Part shown: piece by piece, positions 1 through 9,256 of the stretch
Layout of the letters: the number at the start of each line of letters is the position of its first letter
How positions within the stretch are numbered: the first letter of the stretch is position 1
DNA from: Phyllobacterium sp. OV277
Lineage (GTDB): Bacteria > Pseudomonadota > Alphaproteobacteria > Rhizobiales > Rhizobiaceae
Assembly: GCF_900104355.1 (NCBI RefSeq)
Contig: NZ_FNIY01000001.1
Coordinates: 992,001-1,056,000 of the forward strand
Direction of reading: 5' to 3'
Length of the DNA: 64,000 bases
Program-made: the position numbers and the translations under genes
Notes under the pieces: model-generated
Database searches by the model: none
What the model saw: only the letters and a program-made list of their open reading frames with translations
What the model was told of the DNA's origin: nothing

Positions 1-75
1 ATTGTAGGACGCCTGCAACAGCAGGGTGGACTTGCCGGCGTTCATCGTCGAGTAGCTGAAATAGAGTTTTGCCAT
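1..75 (-). CDS. tdk: Thymidine kinase, N-terminal fragment
   Basis: Only the first 25 codons lie in the window; the gene runs off the left edge. The translation begins MAKLYFSYSTMNAGKSTLLL, which carries the type II thymidine kinase P-loop (STMNAGKST, with the GKS/T that binds ATP phosphates). The family phosphorylates thymidine in the cytoplasmic nucleotide salvage pathway. The ATG is at 75-73 on the minus strand. The gene is divergent from choX, so 76-265 must hold the promoters of both. Recognition rests on the strong similarity of these 25 residues to the start of gammaproteobacterial and alphaproteobacterial Tdk. Confidence 0.85.
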   Translation of the reverse strand, partial: MAKLYFSYSTMNAGKSTLLLQASYN

Positions 76-265
76 ATCCGGGTTTAATCAGACTTGCGCC
101 TGCGCTTGAAGCCTCTTGCCCGATGAAGGCGTAACTTTTACCGGAATATCAACAACTGTCGCGAATTGACCGGATTTATGCGCGGCTATGCTTGAACCCC
201 TTCGAAATTGGTGATTGGTTCATGCTCTTAACAGCCGGTAGAAAACCGGAGAGGGAGAACAATCG

Positions 266-1207
266 ATGAAAATGTTGACCAAACTCACTGTTTCACTGGC
301 TCTCACACTCGCTGCGGGCACCGCTTTTGCCGCCGAGCCCGAGAGTTGCAAGTCCGTTCGATTCGCTGACGTCGGCTGGACAGACATTACCTCCACCACC
401 GCAGCGGCAAGCGCCGTGCTCAAGGGATTGGGCTATTCCACGGATACAAAAGTCCTCTCAGTTCCGGTGACCTACGCTTCGCTTGGCAAGAAGGACATTG
501 ATGTATTTCTCGGCAATTGGACACCCAGCATGGCGGCGGACCTTAAGCCCTATCTGGACAACAAGACCGTCGAAGATCTCGGCCCCAACCTGACTGGCGC
601 AAAGTACACTCTGGCCGTACCACAGTACCTCTATGATAAGGGCCTGAAAGACTTCAAGGATATCGTCAAATTCAAGGATGATCTTGGCGGCAAGATTTAC
701 GGCATCGAGCCGGGTAATGATGGTAATCGCTTGATCCTCGACATGATTTCCAAGGACGCCTTTGGTCTCAAGAGCTTTGAAGTTGCTGAATCATCCGAGC
801 AGGGAATGCTTGCGCAGGTGGCCAAGCAGTCGAAAACCAAGGGGCCGATCGTTTTCCTTGGCTGGGCGCCTCACCCGATGAACACCAATTTCAAAATCCA
901 GTATCTCTCCGGTGGTGATGATTTTTTTGGACCTGATTTTGGCGGCGCGACTGTTCACACCAATGTTCGCTCCGGCTACATGACCGAGTGCCCGAATGTT
1001 GGCAAACTTCTGACCAATCTCAAATTCGACCTGAAAATGGAAAATGAGATCATGGGCAAGATTCTTGACGATGGCGAAGATGGTCCGAAGGCGGCTTCCG
1101 AATGGCTGAAAGCCAATCCTGCTGTTCTCGATACCTGGCTTGCTGGTGTTACGACAGTTGACGGTAAAGACGGTCTGCCAGCTGTCAAAAAATCTCTCGG
1201 TCTCTAA
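266..1207 (+). CDS. choX: Choline ABC transporter, periplasmic substrate-binding protein
   Basis: This is the 313-residue periplasmic receptor of the high-affinity choline transporter. It has a Sec signal peptide of about 22 residues ending in a typical AFA cleavage site, followed by an OpuAC-type binding domain. Aromatic and acidic residues that resemble the ChoX ligand box are visible, for example in FADVGWTDIT and in WAPHPMN. A ribosome binding site (gagaggga) lies about 8 bases before the ATG. It is followed directly by choW and choV, the standard choXWV order of rhizobia and Brucella. Choline imported this way usually feeds glycine betaine or phosphatidylcholine synthesis; no bet genes are in the window. 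Confidence 0.9.
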   Translation: MKMLTKLTVSLALTLAAGTAFAAEPESCKSVRFADVGWTDITSTTAAASAVLKGLGYSTDTKVLSVPVTYASLGKKDIDVFLGNWTPSMAADLKPYLDNKTVEDLGPNLTGAKYTLAVPQYLYDKGLKDFKDIVKFKDDLGGKIYGIEPGNDGNRLILDMISKDAFGLKSFEVAESSEQGMLAQVAKQSKTKGPIVFLGWAPHPMNTNFKIQYLSGGDDFFGPDFGGATVHTNVRSGYMTECPNVGKLLTNLKFDLKMENEIMGKILDDGEDGPKAASEWLKANPAVLDTWLAGVTTVDGKDGLPAVKKSLGL

Positions 1208-1286
1208 GACCTGCCAATCATACCGTCCGGCGCATCCGCCGGGCGGTTCTTTCGCTTGATGCTGCAACCGACAGAGGAATTTTCGC

Positions 1287-2129
1287 TTGGACTGGCTAAC
1301 ACAAGACAAGATTCCGGTAGGCAAGACGGCAAAAGCCGTCGTCGACTGGCTCACGAACAATTTCGCCGGGTTTTTCGATGGGCTCGCCTATGTCATGCAG
1401 TCGTTCATCGACGGGCTCATGTTCGTTCTGAAATATCCGCATCCGCTGATCATGGTCGCCATTTTTTCCGCGATCGCCTATGCACTCAGGCGCTCGATTG
1501 CCGTGACACTGCTCACACTGTTCGGCTTTCTCTTCATTCTCAATCAGGGCTACTGGAAGGAAACGATGGAGACCCTGACGCTGGTTCTCTCCTCCTGCAT
1601 CCTGTGTATGGGCATCGGTGTGCCCGTTGGCATCATTGCGGCGCATAGGCCGAAATTCTATTCGGCCATCCGCCCCGTGCTTGATCTCATGCAGACGCTG
1701 CCAACCTTCGTCTATCTGATTCCGGCTATTGTCTTCTTCGGTATCGGCATGGTGCCCGGCCTGATCGCAACGGCAATCTTTGTTCTCCCCGCCCCGATCC
1801 GGCTGACGCATCTTGGCGTTTCCTCGACACCTCAACATCTGGTCGAGGCAGGCGAGGCCTTTGGCGCGTCATCAAGCCAGCTTCTTTGGAAGATCGAGCT
1901 TCCCTACGCCATGCCGCAGATTCTGGCCGGCCTGACGCAGACCATCATGCTGTCGCTTTCCATGGTGGTTATTGCGGCGCTTGTTGGTGCTGATGGCCTC
2001 GGCGTTCCCGTTGTTCGCGCGCTCAACTCCGTCAATACGGCGCTGGGTTTTGAAGCGGGCCTTGTCATCGTGGTCGTCGCCATCGTGCTCGACCGTATTT
2101 TCCGTCCCGGCAAGGAGCCAGGTGAATGA
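1287..2129 (+). CDS. choW: Choline ABC transporter, permease
   Basis: This is a 280-residue inner-membrane permease of the OpuAB/ProW type with about six to seven hydrophobic segments. The conserved ABC permease EAA loop is seen as EAGEAFGASSSQLLWKIELP near residue 190, which contacts the ATPase ChoV. The start is a TTG at 1287, preceded by the Shine-Dalgarno-like agaggaa at 1272-1278; no ATG fits as well. Its stop overlaps the choV start by 4 bases (ATGA), which indicates translational coupling. Confidence 0.88.
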   Translation: MDWLTQDKIPVGKTAKAVVDWLTNNFAGFFDGLAYVMQSFIDGLMFVLKYPHPLIMVAIFSAIAYALRRSIAVTLLTLFGFLFILNQGYWKETMETLTLVLSSCILCMGIGVPVGIIAAHRPKFYSAIRPVLDLMQTLPTFVYLIPAIVFFGIGMVPGLIATAIFVLPAPIRLTHLGVSSTPQHLVEAGEAFGASSSQLLWKIELPYAMPQILAGLTQTIMLSLSMVVIAALVGADGLGVPVVRALNSVNTALGFEAGLVIVVVAIVLDRIFRPGKEPGE

Positions 2130-3169
2130 CCGCGATCACACTCGAAAACGTTTGCATCATTTTCGGCAAAAAGACCGAGGGCGCGCTGTCACTGGCCGAT
2201 CAGGGCAAAAGCCGCTCGGATATTCAGGCGGAAACCGGCCATGTGCTTGGTGTCCACAATTGCTCGATCACCATTGCCGAAGGTGAAATCCTCGTATTGA
2301 TGGGCCTGTCAGGCTCGGGAAAATCCACGCTTCTGCGCGCCATCAATCGCCTTAATCCGATTTCGCGCGGTTCGGTCGTCGTGCATCACGGCGGACGCTC
2401 GGTCGATGTCGGCAAGGCCGACAAGAACACACTGCGCGATCTGCGCAAACACCTTGTTTCCATGGTGTTCCAGCAGTTCGGTTTGCTGCCCTGGCGCACG
2501 GTGGAAGAGAATGTCGGTTTCGGCCTCGAACTGTCAGGTGTTTCCAAGGAAGAGCGTGCGGAAGCGGTCGAACAGCAACTGGCTCTCGTCAATCTCAAGG
2601 ACTGGGCCAAGCGCAAGGTCGGTGAACTCTCCGGCGGCATGCAACAGCGCGTTGGCCTCGCTCGTGCCTTCGCGACAGGCGCACCGATCCTGCTCATGGA
2701 TGAGCCCTTCTCGGCGCTTGATCCGCTCATTCGTACCCGCCTTCAGGATGAACTATTGAGTCTGCAGGAACGGCTGAAGAAAACCATTGTCTTCGTCAGT
2801 CACGATCTCGATGAAGCCATGAAGATCGGCAACCGCATTGCCATCATGGAAGGCGGGCGCATCATCCAGTGCGGTACGGCGCAGGACATCCTGCTCAATC
2901 CTGCCAATGAGTATGTTGCGGATTTCGTTTCCAACATGAACCCGCTCGGTGTGCTCCGAGCCGAAGACATCATGGTTCCGCTCGACCGCAGCAGGCCCGC
3001 CAACCGTCCCTTCGCAGCAACGGCACGGCGGGATACCCCGGTGCGTCAGGTCATGCAGGCGGTATCAAAGAATGGCGGCGATGTTGGCATTGTCGAGAAT
3101 GGTTCCATCCTCGGCATGATATCCGCCGATGATATTGTGCGGGGACTGCTCAAACACCAGCGAAATTAG
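2126..3169 (+). CDS. choV: Choline ABC transporter, ATP-binding protein
   Basis: This 347-residue ATPase energises the ChoXW transporter. Walker A is GLSGSGKS, the ABC signature is LSGGMQQR, and Walker B is ILLMDEPFSALDP. The C-terminal part (after about residue 280) contains a CBS-like regulatory segment (VRQVMQAVSKNGGDVGIVEN), as in OpuAA/ProV, where it senses ionic strength or osmotic state. The gene is the last of choXWV and starts inside the choW stop codon. Confidence 0.9.
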   Translation: MTAITLENVCIIFGKKTEGALSLADQGKSRSDIQAETGHVLGVHNCSITIAEGEILVLMGLSGSGKSTLLRAINRLNPISRGSVVVHHGGRSVDVGKADKNTLRDLRKHLVSMVFQQFGLLPWRTVEENVGFGLELSGVSKEERAEAVEQQLALVNLKDWAKRKVGELSGGMQQRVGLARAFATGAPILLMDEPFSALDPLIRTRLQDELLSLQERLKKTIVFVSHDLDEAMKIGNRIAIMEGGRIIQCGTAQDILLNPANEYVADFVSNMNPLGVLRAEDIMVPLDRSRPANRPFAATARRDTPVRQVMQAVSKNGGDVGIVENGSILGMISADDIVRGLLKHQRN

Positions 3170-3190
3170 GCCAACACCGCGGCACACCAG

Positions 3191-3460
3191 TTATTTATCG
3201 TCGCTGTCTTCATCCTCATCATCGCCGGCCTTGTTGGCTGGTTGCCACGCGTGCGGCGTCACCTTCTTCTGCGTGTTTGAATCGGTGAATATCCACCAGC
3301 CGGCGTCAGTCTCGTCCCACTGACCGCCGGTCGCCTTCAGGCGATCAAGCGAACGGTATTGCGCGAGGGATTCGTTTTCCTGTCCGTCTTCATCTTTCCA
3401 GAAGACCTGAACCTTGCTGCCGTCTTTCGGGGCAGTTGCGATTGGCTGACGTCCGGTCAT
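3191..3460 (-). CDS. Hypothetical small acidic protein
   Basis: This 89-residue protein has no signal peptide or membrane segment. It begins MTGRQPIATAPKDGSKVQVF, resembles short phage- or rhizobia-associated hypotheticals with a PIATAPKDG start, contains a Trp-rich core (GGQWDETDAGWWIFTD), and ends in a strongly acidic tail (DDEDEDSDD). I do not recognise a function. It stands alone, convergent with choV and just upstream of a dispersed repeat; a gaaggagg-like ribosome binding site precedes the ATG, which supports it being real. Confidence 0.7.
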   Translation of the reverse strand: MTGRQPIATAPKDGSKVQVFWKDEDGQENESLAQYRSLDRLKATGGQWDETDAGWWIFTDSNTQKKVTPHAWQPANKAGDDEDEDSDDK

Positions 3461-3499
3461 GATACCTTCCTCCCTGCAAATCTGTTGTGCGTGATTTGT

Positions 3500-3608
3500 G
3501 GTCCGTGGTTCGACAAGCTCACCATGAGGGAGAGGGGTGATGCAACGCTAATCGCAAAGATTGCAAAATTAGCCCCCCCTCACCCTGAGCCTGTCGAAGG
3601 GCGAACCA
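3500..3608. repeat. Dispersed intergenic repeat, copy 1
   Basis: This copy starts with the arm cgtggttcgacaagctcacc followed by atgaggg, has an interior containing caacgctaatcgcaaag, and ends with a diverged inverted arm caccctgagcctgtcgaagg. It shares its arm and interior words with the elements at 29638-29780 and 31106-31264. It lies between the hypothetical gene and the 3' end of dppF. The two arms can pair, so the RNA would fold into a long hairpin. It looks like a REP/MITE-type non-coding element. Confidence 0.8.
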
Positions 3609-3645
3609 GAAACCCACGCAACGCACAATTCTGCCACCAGCAAAA

Positions 3646-4479
3646 TCAGGCAGCTGCTTTTTTCTTCTCCAACCGCGCCCGGATACTGGCGACATCAGAC
3701 TTTGGCGTGGCGGCAAACAGTGTCTTGGTATAGCTGTGCTGCGGGTTTGAGAACACTTCCTCGCGCGTGCCGTACTCAACCACTTCACCATAATACATCA
3801 CCATCACCTCATCGGCGATGTAGCGCACCACAGACAGGTCATGGCTGATGAACACATAGGTCAGGTTGAACTCGTCCTGCAGATCCGCCAGCAGGTTGAG
3901 CACCTGCGCCTGAACCGAAAGATCAAGCGCCGAAACCGGCTCGTCCAGTACCAGCAGGCTTGGGCTCATCATCAGAGCCCTGGCAATGGCAATACGCTGG
4001 CGCTGACCACCGGAGAACATATGCGGATAGCGGTTGTAGTGCTCGGGACCAAGCCCGACCTTGACCAGCATCTGCATGGCAAGCTCGCGCCGTTCAGCAG
4101 TGGTCTTGTTGGTGTTGAGCAACAGCGGCTCACCCAGGACTTCACCGATCTTCTGGCGCGGGTTGAGCGATCCATAGGGATTCTGGAAAATGATCTGCAC
4201 CTTGCGGCGCATTTCCGGTGTTACCCGGTCCTTGGCGATGTTGATGGGCTTGCCATCAATCAGCAATTCGCCTTCAGACTGCGGATCAATCAGCGTCAGA
4301 ATGCGGCCAAGCGTCGACTTACCGCAACCGCTCTCACCGACAATAGCAAGGGTCTTGCCCTTTTCCAGCGTAAAGCTGACGCCCTTAACCGCACGCACGG
4401 TCTTGGGCTTGCCGAACAGGCCCCCACCGACATGATAGTCGCGGACAATATTGCGCCCTTCAAGAACGATCTCGCTCAT
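3646..4479 (-). CDS. dppF: Dipeptide/oligopeptide ABC transporter ATPase (DppF-like)
   Basis: This is a 277-residue ATPase of the peptide/nickel transporter family. Walker A is GESGCGKST, the signature is FSGGQRQRIAIARAL, and Walker B is LLVLDEPVSALD, followed by the D-loop. It is the last gene of dppABCDF, and its start overlaps the dppD stop by 4 bases. It pairs with DppD to form the nucleotide-binding dimer below the DppBC channel. It is somewhat shorter than the usual 320-330 residues: it ends soon after the TKTLFAATP motif and lacks the longer Cys-containing tail. Confidence 0.85.
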   Translation of the reverse strand: MSEIVLEGRNIVRDYHVGGGLFGKPKTVRAVKGVSFTLEKGKTLAIVGESGCGKSTLGRILTLIDPQSEGELLIDGKPINIAKDRVTPEMRRKVQIIFQNPYGSLNPRQKIGEVLGEPLLLNTNKTTAERRELAMQMLVKVGLGPEHYNRYPHMFSGGQRQRIAIARALMMSPSLLVLDEPVSALDLSVQAQVLNLLADLQDEFNLTYVFISHDLSVVRYIADEVMVMYYGEVVEYGTREEVFSNPQHSYTKTLFAATPKSDVASIRARLEKKKAAA

Positions 4480-5330
4480 GATGCTGCTCCTGCATTGGCG
4501 GCTTCGTTCTTCATAAAGTCTGCAACGGTTGACAGGCGGTCGCCCGTCGCGTTTTCCGGCAAGGCAGACAGAAGGGCACGCGTGTAAGGACTCTTGGGTG
4601 ATTCAAACAGAGAGAGCACATCAGCCTCCTCCATTTTGCGCCCCTTGTACTGAACGATCACGCGATCAGCGGTTTCAGCAACAACGCCCATGTCGTGGGT
4701 GATCATGATCAGACCCATGCCGTGCTTGGCTTGCAGGCTGACCAGCAGGTCGAGAATCTGCTTCTGGATCGTCACGTCAAGCGCTGTGGTCGGCTCGTCG
4801 GCAATCAGCAACTTTGGATTGCAGGCAATCGCAATGGCGATCATGACGCGTTGGCATTGACCACCAGACATCTGGTGCGGGAACGAATTCAGCCGTTCCT
4901 CCGGCGTGGGAATACCAACCTGCTGCAACAGCTCGATGGCACGCTTGCGCCGGGCCTTGCCATCCATTTTCATATGGAAACGCAAAACTTCTTCCAGCTG
5001 GAAACCAACCGTAAAGCATGGATTGAGGCTTGCCATCGGCTCCTGAAAAATCATCGCCACGTCGCGGCCAACGATTTCCCGGCGTTGTTTGGTGCTCATG
5101 GTCAGCATGTCATGACCGTTGAAAGCCATTTTGTCAGCGGTCACAGTTGCGGTCTTCGGCAACAGGCCCATGACGGCAAGCATGGCCACTGATTTACCCG
5201 AGCCGGATTCGCCAACAATGGCCAATACTTCGCGAGCTTCGACGTGAAGGTCGATCCCCTGCACCGCCATGAACTGGCCGGAACTCGTGTCGAACCCAAC
5301 CGAAAGATTCTTGATTTCAAGCAGAGCCAT
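4476..5330 (-). CDS. dppD: Dipeptide/oligopeptide ABC transporter ATPase (DppD-like)
   Basis: This is a 284-residue ATPase, partner of DppF. Walker A is GESGSGKS, the Q-loop is [11 protein letters not shown], the signature is [12 protein letters not shown], and Walker B is [12 protein letters not shown]. The C-terminal peptide-transporter extension ([12 protein letters not shown]) is present. The signature region reads AIAIACNPK rather than the commoner ARALA, a conservative change. It lies four bases after dppC in the same operon. Confidence 0.86.
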   Translation of the reverse strand: MALLEIKNLSVGFDTSSGQFMAVQGIDLHVEAREVLAIVGESGSGKSVAMLAVMGLLPKTATVTADKMAFNGHDMLTMSTKQRREIVGRDVAMIFQEPMASLNPCFTVGFQLEEVLRFHMKMDGKARRKRAIELLQQVGIPTPEERLNSFPHQMSGGQCQRVMIAIAIACNPKLLIADEPTTALDVTIQKQILDLLVSLQAKHGMGLIMITHDMGVVAETADRVIVQYKGRKMEEADVLSLFESPKSPYTRALLSALPENATGDRLSTVADFMKNEAANAGAAS

Positions 5331-5334
5331 GATC

Positions 5335-6252
5335 TTAGCTCCTCTTCAGTTTGGGATCGAGGGCGTCGCGCAAACCGTCACCAACGAGGTTGATTGCAAG
5401 CACAGTAATCAGGATTGCGAGACCGGGGAATGTAACAACCCACCAGGCGCGCAGGATGAATTCGCGTGCTTCCGCCAACATCGTACCCCATTCTGGTGTG
5501 GGCGGTTGTGCGCCCATGCCAAGAAAGCCAAGCGCAGCCGCTTCAAGAATGGCATTGGAGAAGGACAGTGTTCCCTGCACGATCAACGGTGCCAGACAGT
5601 TCGGCAGGATCGTCTTGAACATCAGGCGTATATGACCAGCACCGGCAAGCTTTGCGGCGACTACATATTCGCGGTTCTTTTCGCTCATCACGGCAGCACG
5701 CGTAAGGCGCGCAAAGTGTGGTTGCAGAACCAGCGCAATGGCAATCATCGCGTTAAACAATCCCGGTCCAAGAATTGCCACCAGCACGAGTGCCAGAAGC
5801 AGCGGCGGGAAAGCGAGAATGATGTCCATGATGCGCATGATCAGCGCATCAACCCAGCCACGGAAATAGCCGGCAAGCACGCCAAGGATCACGCCCGTGA
5901 CCATGGAAAGCGTTACGACGATCAGACCGATGAACAACGAGAAGCGCGCGCCATAAATCAGACGTGACAGCAGATCGCGGCCAACGGCGTCTGTACCCAG
6001 CAGAAATGTCGAATTACCGCCTTCCTGCCATGCGGGTGGTGTCAGCAGCGATTCGCGAAACTGTTCATATGGCGCATGCGGAGCGATGAACGGCCCGAGG
6101 ATTGCGACAAGTACCAGAAAAATCAGAGTGACAAGCCCGATAACAGCGCCCTTGTTAACGCTGAAATAGAACCAGAATTCCGTGAACTGGCTCATGCGGC
6201 CCGATGAAGGGGCGGCGGTGAGCGTTACGGGAGGGGAAACTTCGTTAGTCAC
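5335..6252 (-). CDS. dppC: Dipeptide ABC transporter permease (DppC-like)
   Basis: This is a 305-residue inner-membrane permease with about six membrane spans. It has the N-terminal OppC segment (LVTLIFLVLVAILGPFIAPH), the GTDAVGRDLLSRLIYGARFS motif typical of DppC/OppC, and an EAA loop near VVAAKLAGAGH. It is encoded six bases after dppB and four before dppD. With DppB it forms the transmembrane pore for peptides or a related substrate. Confidence 0.87.
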   Translation of the reverse strand: MTNEVSPPVTLTAAPSSGRMSQFTEFWFYFSVNKGAVIGLVTLIFLVLVAILGPFIAPHAPYEQFRESLLTPPAWQEGGNSTFLLGTDAVGRDLLSRLIYGARFSLFIGLIVVTLSMVTGVILGVLAGYFRGWVDALIMRIMDIILAFPPLLLALVLVAILGPGLFNAMIAIALVLQPHFARLTRAAVMSEKNREYVVAAKLAGAGHIRLMFKTILPNCLAPLIVQGTLSFSNAILEAAALGFLGMGAQPPTPEWGTMLAEAREFILRAWWVVTFPGLAILITVLAINLVGDGLRDALDPKLKRS

Positions 6253-6258
6253 GGTTCC

Positions 6259-7266
6259 TCACTTTACGCGGATACGCGGGTTGACGACCGCATAGAGCAG
6301 ATCGACAATCAAATTGACGGTCATGACGATGAGCGCGACCAGCATAAGGCCACCCTGAACGACGACGTAATCACGCTTGGCGATCGCATCGATCATCCAT
6401 TTGCCGATGCCTGGCCAGGAGAAGATCGTCTCGGTCAGGATGGCACCGGCCATGAGCAGACCCATTTGCAGACCAATCGTCGTGATGACGGGGATCATGG
6501 CGTTACGCAGCGCATGAATGCCGATGACACGCTTCGGGGCAAGGCCCTTGGCGCGCGCTGTACGCACATAATCCTCACCCAGCACTTCCAGCATGGCAGA
6601 ACGTGTCTGGCGGGCGATAACCGCAAGCGGAATCGTCCCAAGCACGATCGTCGGCAGGATAAGGTGCGAGAATGCCGACTTGAATGCGCCCTTCGGCCCC
6701 GAAATCAGGCTGTCGATCAGCATAAAGCCAGTTGTCGGCTTGAAGAAATAGACCAGATCCATCCGGCCCGAAACTGGCGTCCAGTGCAGAATACCCGCGA
6801 ACAGGATAATGAGCAGAATACCCCACCAGAAAATCGGCATGGAATAACCAACCAGTGCAATACCCATGCTGAGCTGGTCGAAGATCGAACCACGCTTGAC
6901 GGCGGCAAAGATGCCAGCGGGAATGCCGATGATGACGGCAAACAGCATGGCGCAGATGCTCAGTTCAAGCGTTGCCGGAAAGAGTGATAGAAAGTCGGCC
7001 AGGACCGCGCGTTTGCTGGCGATCGACGTGCCGAAGTCCCCGTGAAAGATATTCCACAGAAACGAGAAATATTGCTCCCAGATCGGTCTGTTGAAGCCAA
7101 ACTGCTCCATCAGCATCTGGTGGCGCTCTGGCGTCATGCCGCGTTCGCCTGCAAGCGCAATGATGGGATCGCCGGGAAGCAGGCGGATGAAGATAAAGGC
7201 CACAAAGCTGATACCAATAAATGTCGGGATCAGCAGCAGCACTCGTGAAGCGATATATCGGAACAT
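6259..7266 (-). CDS. dppB: Dipeptide ABC transporter permease (DppB-like)
   Basis: This is a 335-residue permease. The N-terminus (SRVLLLIPTFIGISFVAFIF) and RLLPGDP motif are characteristic of DppB/OppB, and the EAA loop is DYVRTARAKGLAPKRVIGIH. About six membrane spans are seen. It is separated from dppA by a 52-base gap that carries a strong hairpin with a T-run on the coding strand, so its expression is probably lower than that of dppA. Confidence 0.88.
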   Translation of the reverse strand: MFRYIASRVLLLIPTFIGISFVAFIFIRLLPGDPIIALAGERGMTPERHQMLMEQFGFNRPIWEQYFSFLWNIFHGDFGTSIASKRAVLADFLSLFPATLELSICAMLFAVIIGIPAGIFAAVKRGSIFDQLSMGIALVGYSMPIFWWGILLIILFAGILHWTPVSGRMDLVYFFKPTTGFMLIDSLISGPKGAFKSAFSHLILPTIVLGTIPLAVIARQTRSAMLEVLGEDYVRTARAKGLAPKRVIGIHALRNAMIPVITTIGLQMGLLMAGAILTETIFSWPGIGKWMIDAIAKRDYVVVQGGLMLVALIVMTVNLIVDLLYAVVNPRIRVK

Positions 7267-7282
7267 GGTAACCTAATAAAAA

Positions 7283-7308
7283 GCGGTACCGGCCGAAGCC
7301 GGTACCGC
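7283..7308 (-). terminator. Intrinsic attenuator/terminator between dppA and dppB
   Basis: On the minus strand the sequence is a perfect 11-bp stem, gcggtaccggc / gccggtaccgc, closed by a TTCG tetraloop, and it is followed at once by tttttatt. This is a textbook intrinsic terminator with an extra-stable C(UUCG)G loop. It lies after dppA and before dppBCDF, so it probably lets only part of transcription continue, giving excess binding protein over transporter. Confidence 0.85.
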
Positions 7309-7318
7309 GAGGAGTGAT

Positions 7319-8923
7319 TTACTCGGTGATGTCAACATCGGCGAAGTTGTGAACGCCGAACGCGCTTTGCACGTAACCGGTCACATTCTTCGTCGTAACA
7401 TCGGTTACCAACGAGTGCGCCAAGGTAGCCCATGGTGCTTCACGCTTGAAGATAACCTGAGCCTGTTCGTAAAGCTTGGTGCGTTCAGCCTGATCGGCAG
7501 TCACAGCAGCCTTGTCGATGAGCGCGGTGAACTCCTTGTTGCACCATGCGGTACGGTTGGCCTGACCAACAGCCTGGCACGAAAGCAACACGGCCAGGAA
7601 GTTGTCCGGATCACCATTGTCACCGGTCCAACCGAGAATGACGGCACCGTCATGCTTTGGATCGGACGCGCGCTTCAGGTATTCCTGCCAATCGTAGCTG
7701 ACGATTTCGACCTTCACACCAACCTTGGCAAAATCGGACTGCAGAAGTTCTGCGGTACGACGGCCATTTGGCATGTAAGGGCGTGCAACCGGCATTGCCC
7801 AGATCTTCATCGACAGATTCTTGACGCCAGCCTTTTCGAGAGCCTTCTTGGCCGCTTCAGGATTGTATTCGTCATCCTTGATGGCCTTGTCATAGGACCA
7901 CATTGTCGGCGGGATCGGATTAACAGCCGGTGTGCCCTGACCGAGATAGACAGCGTCTACAATAGCCTTCTTGTCGATGGCCATGTTGAGCGCCTTGCGC
8001 ACTTCCGGCTTGTCGAAGGGTGCCTGTGTCGTGTTGTAACCAAGGTAAGCAATATTCAGGCCCGGCTTCTGAATGACCTTCAGATTGGCATCGGCCTTGA
8101 GGCCAGCCACATCAGCCGGATCAGGATAGATCGTAATATTGCATTCCCCGGCCTTGATCTTCTGCACGCGCACGGCAGCATCCGTGGTTACAGCAAAAAT
8201 CAGGTTGTCGACCTTTACCTTGCCCTTGAAATAGCCCGGGTTGGCTTCGTAGCGGATGGCTGTGTTCAGCTGATAATCAACGAACTGGAACGGTCCGGTA
8301 CCAACAGGCTGCTCATTGAACTTCTGCGGTGTACCGTCAGCCTGTAGCTTGTCGGCATATTCCTTCGATACGATCGAGGAAAAATCCATCGCAAGACCTG
8401 CAAGCATAGGGGCGCTTGGCTTGTTCAGCGAAATCTTGACAGTCAGGTCATCGACCTTCTTGACTTCCTTGATCAGCTTGGGGAAGTCCATGCTTTCAAA
8501 ATATTCGTAGGTGGCGCCATCAACATATTTGGCCCACTTGCTGCCTTCCTTCTGACGCTCGAACGAGAAAACGACGTCATCAGCATTCATATCGCGGGTT
8601 GGCGTGAAAAAGCTGGTTGTCTGGAACTTGACGCCCGGACGAAGTTTGAATGTGTATTCAAGACCATCATCGGAAATCGTCCAGCTCGCTGCCAGGCTTG
8701 GCTCGACTTCGGATGTACCCAGCTTGAATTCAACGAGCTTGTTGAAGACAGCCTGCCCGGTCGCATCAAGCGTTTCACCGCCGGTATAAAGTGCTGGGTC
8801 GAAACCGCCGGGAGCAGCTTCAGAGCAGAACACGAGATTTTTCGCCGAGGCTCCACCTGCCATCAGCCCACCCGTCAACATTGCAAGCGCTGTCGCCGCA
8901 AGGAATTTCTTGTAGGTCTTCAT
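7319..8923 (-). CDS. dppA: Dipeptide ABC transporter, periplasmic binding protein (DppA-like)
   Basis: This is a 534-residue family 5 solute-binding protein. The signal peptide (MKTYKKFLAATALAMLTGGL, cut after GASA) is followed by NLVFCSEAAPGGFDP, the usual start of mature DppA. I chose the ATG at 8923 because gaaggtgg lies just upstream and the signal peptide starts there; an upstream in-frame ATG would add 29 residues of non-signal sequence. It heads dppABCDF and delivers di- or oligopeptides to DppBC. Substrate specificity (dipeptide, haem, 5-aminolevulinate) cannot be read from the sequence. Confidence 0.87.
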   Translation of the reverse strand: MKTYKKFLAATALAMLTGGLMAGGASAKNLVFCSEAAPGGFDPALYTGGETLDATGQAVFNKLVEFKLGTSEVEPSLAASWTISDDGLEYTFKLRPGVKFQTTSFFTPTRDMNADDVVFSFERQKEGSKWAKYVDGATYEYFESMDFPKLIKEVKKVDDLTVKISLNKPSAPMLAGLAMDFSSIVSKEYADKLQADGTPQKFNEQPVGTGPFQFVDYQLNTAIRYEANPGYFKGKVKVDNLIFAVTTDAAVRVQKIKAGECNITIYPDPADVAGLKADANLKVIQKPGLNIAYLGYNTTQAPFDKPEVRKALNMAIDKKAIVDAVYLGQGTPAVNPIPPTMWSYDKAIKDDEYNPEAAKKALEKAGVKNLSMKIWAMPVARPYMPNGRRTAELLQSDFAKVGVKVEIVSYDWQEYLKRASDPKHDGAVILGWTGDNGDPDNFLAVLLSCQAVGQANRTAWCNKEFTALIDKAAVTADQAERTKLYEQAQVIFKREAPWATLAHSLVTDVTTKNVTGYVQSAFGVHNFADVDITE

Positions 8924-9256
8924 TTTTCCACCTTCAGAGGTTTTTTGTGTTGCCGGCCCCCTTGCCCGCAACCGAGGTTGCATGGAAGCCTTTGCAATGT
9001 CGCAATGCAAGCAGATTTATTCGCAGTCAACCTTCCAGCGGGCGAAGAATTGAAGATTCTGGGGAAATTTTTTAACAAAGCCACAAAAATAGCGAAATTC
9101 ACTAAATGTGGCGGCCTGAACTTTTGTTATGCATTGTTTATAAATCAACATATTCTTGCATCGCGGGTGCTGTTCCCTTGCTTGTCGAGCAAATATCGGC
9201 TGGATCAAGTCCCAAACTCGTGCCAGAAGACTTGAAAACCAGCGAGGAGACGCATT
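8924..9256. promoter_or_regulatory. Divergent intergenic region dppA / SDR gene
   Basis: These 333 bases hold no convincing gene. The central part (about 9050-9160) is AT-rich, which suits two back-to-back promoters. I could not identify a certain -35/-10 pair or operator. The SDR-side leader ends with gaggaga seven bases before its GTG start. Confidence 0.4.

Noticed and set aside
166-196. A sigma-70 promoter for choX (ttgacc with a tatgct-like box)
   Set aside because: The spacing of 14-15 bases is too short for a confident call.
3841-4587. Open frame of 248 codons antisense to dppF/dppD
   Set aside because: It mirrors conserved ATPase motifs on the other strand and has no domain; it is a shadow frame.
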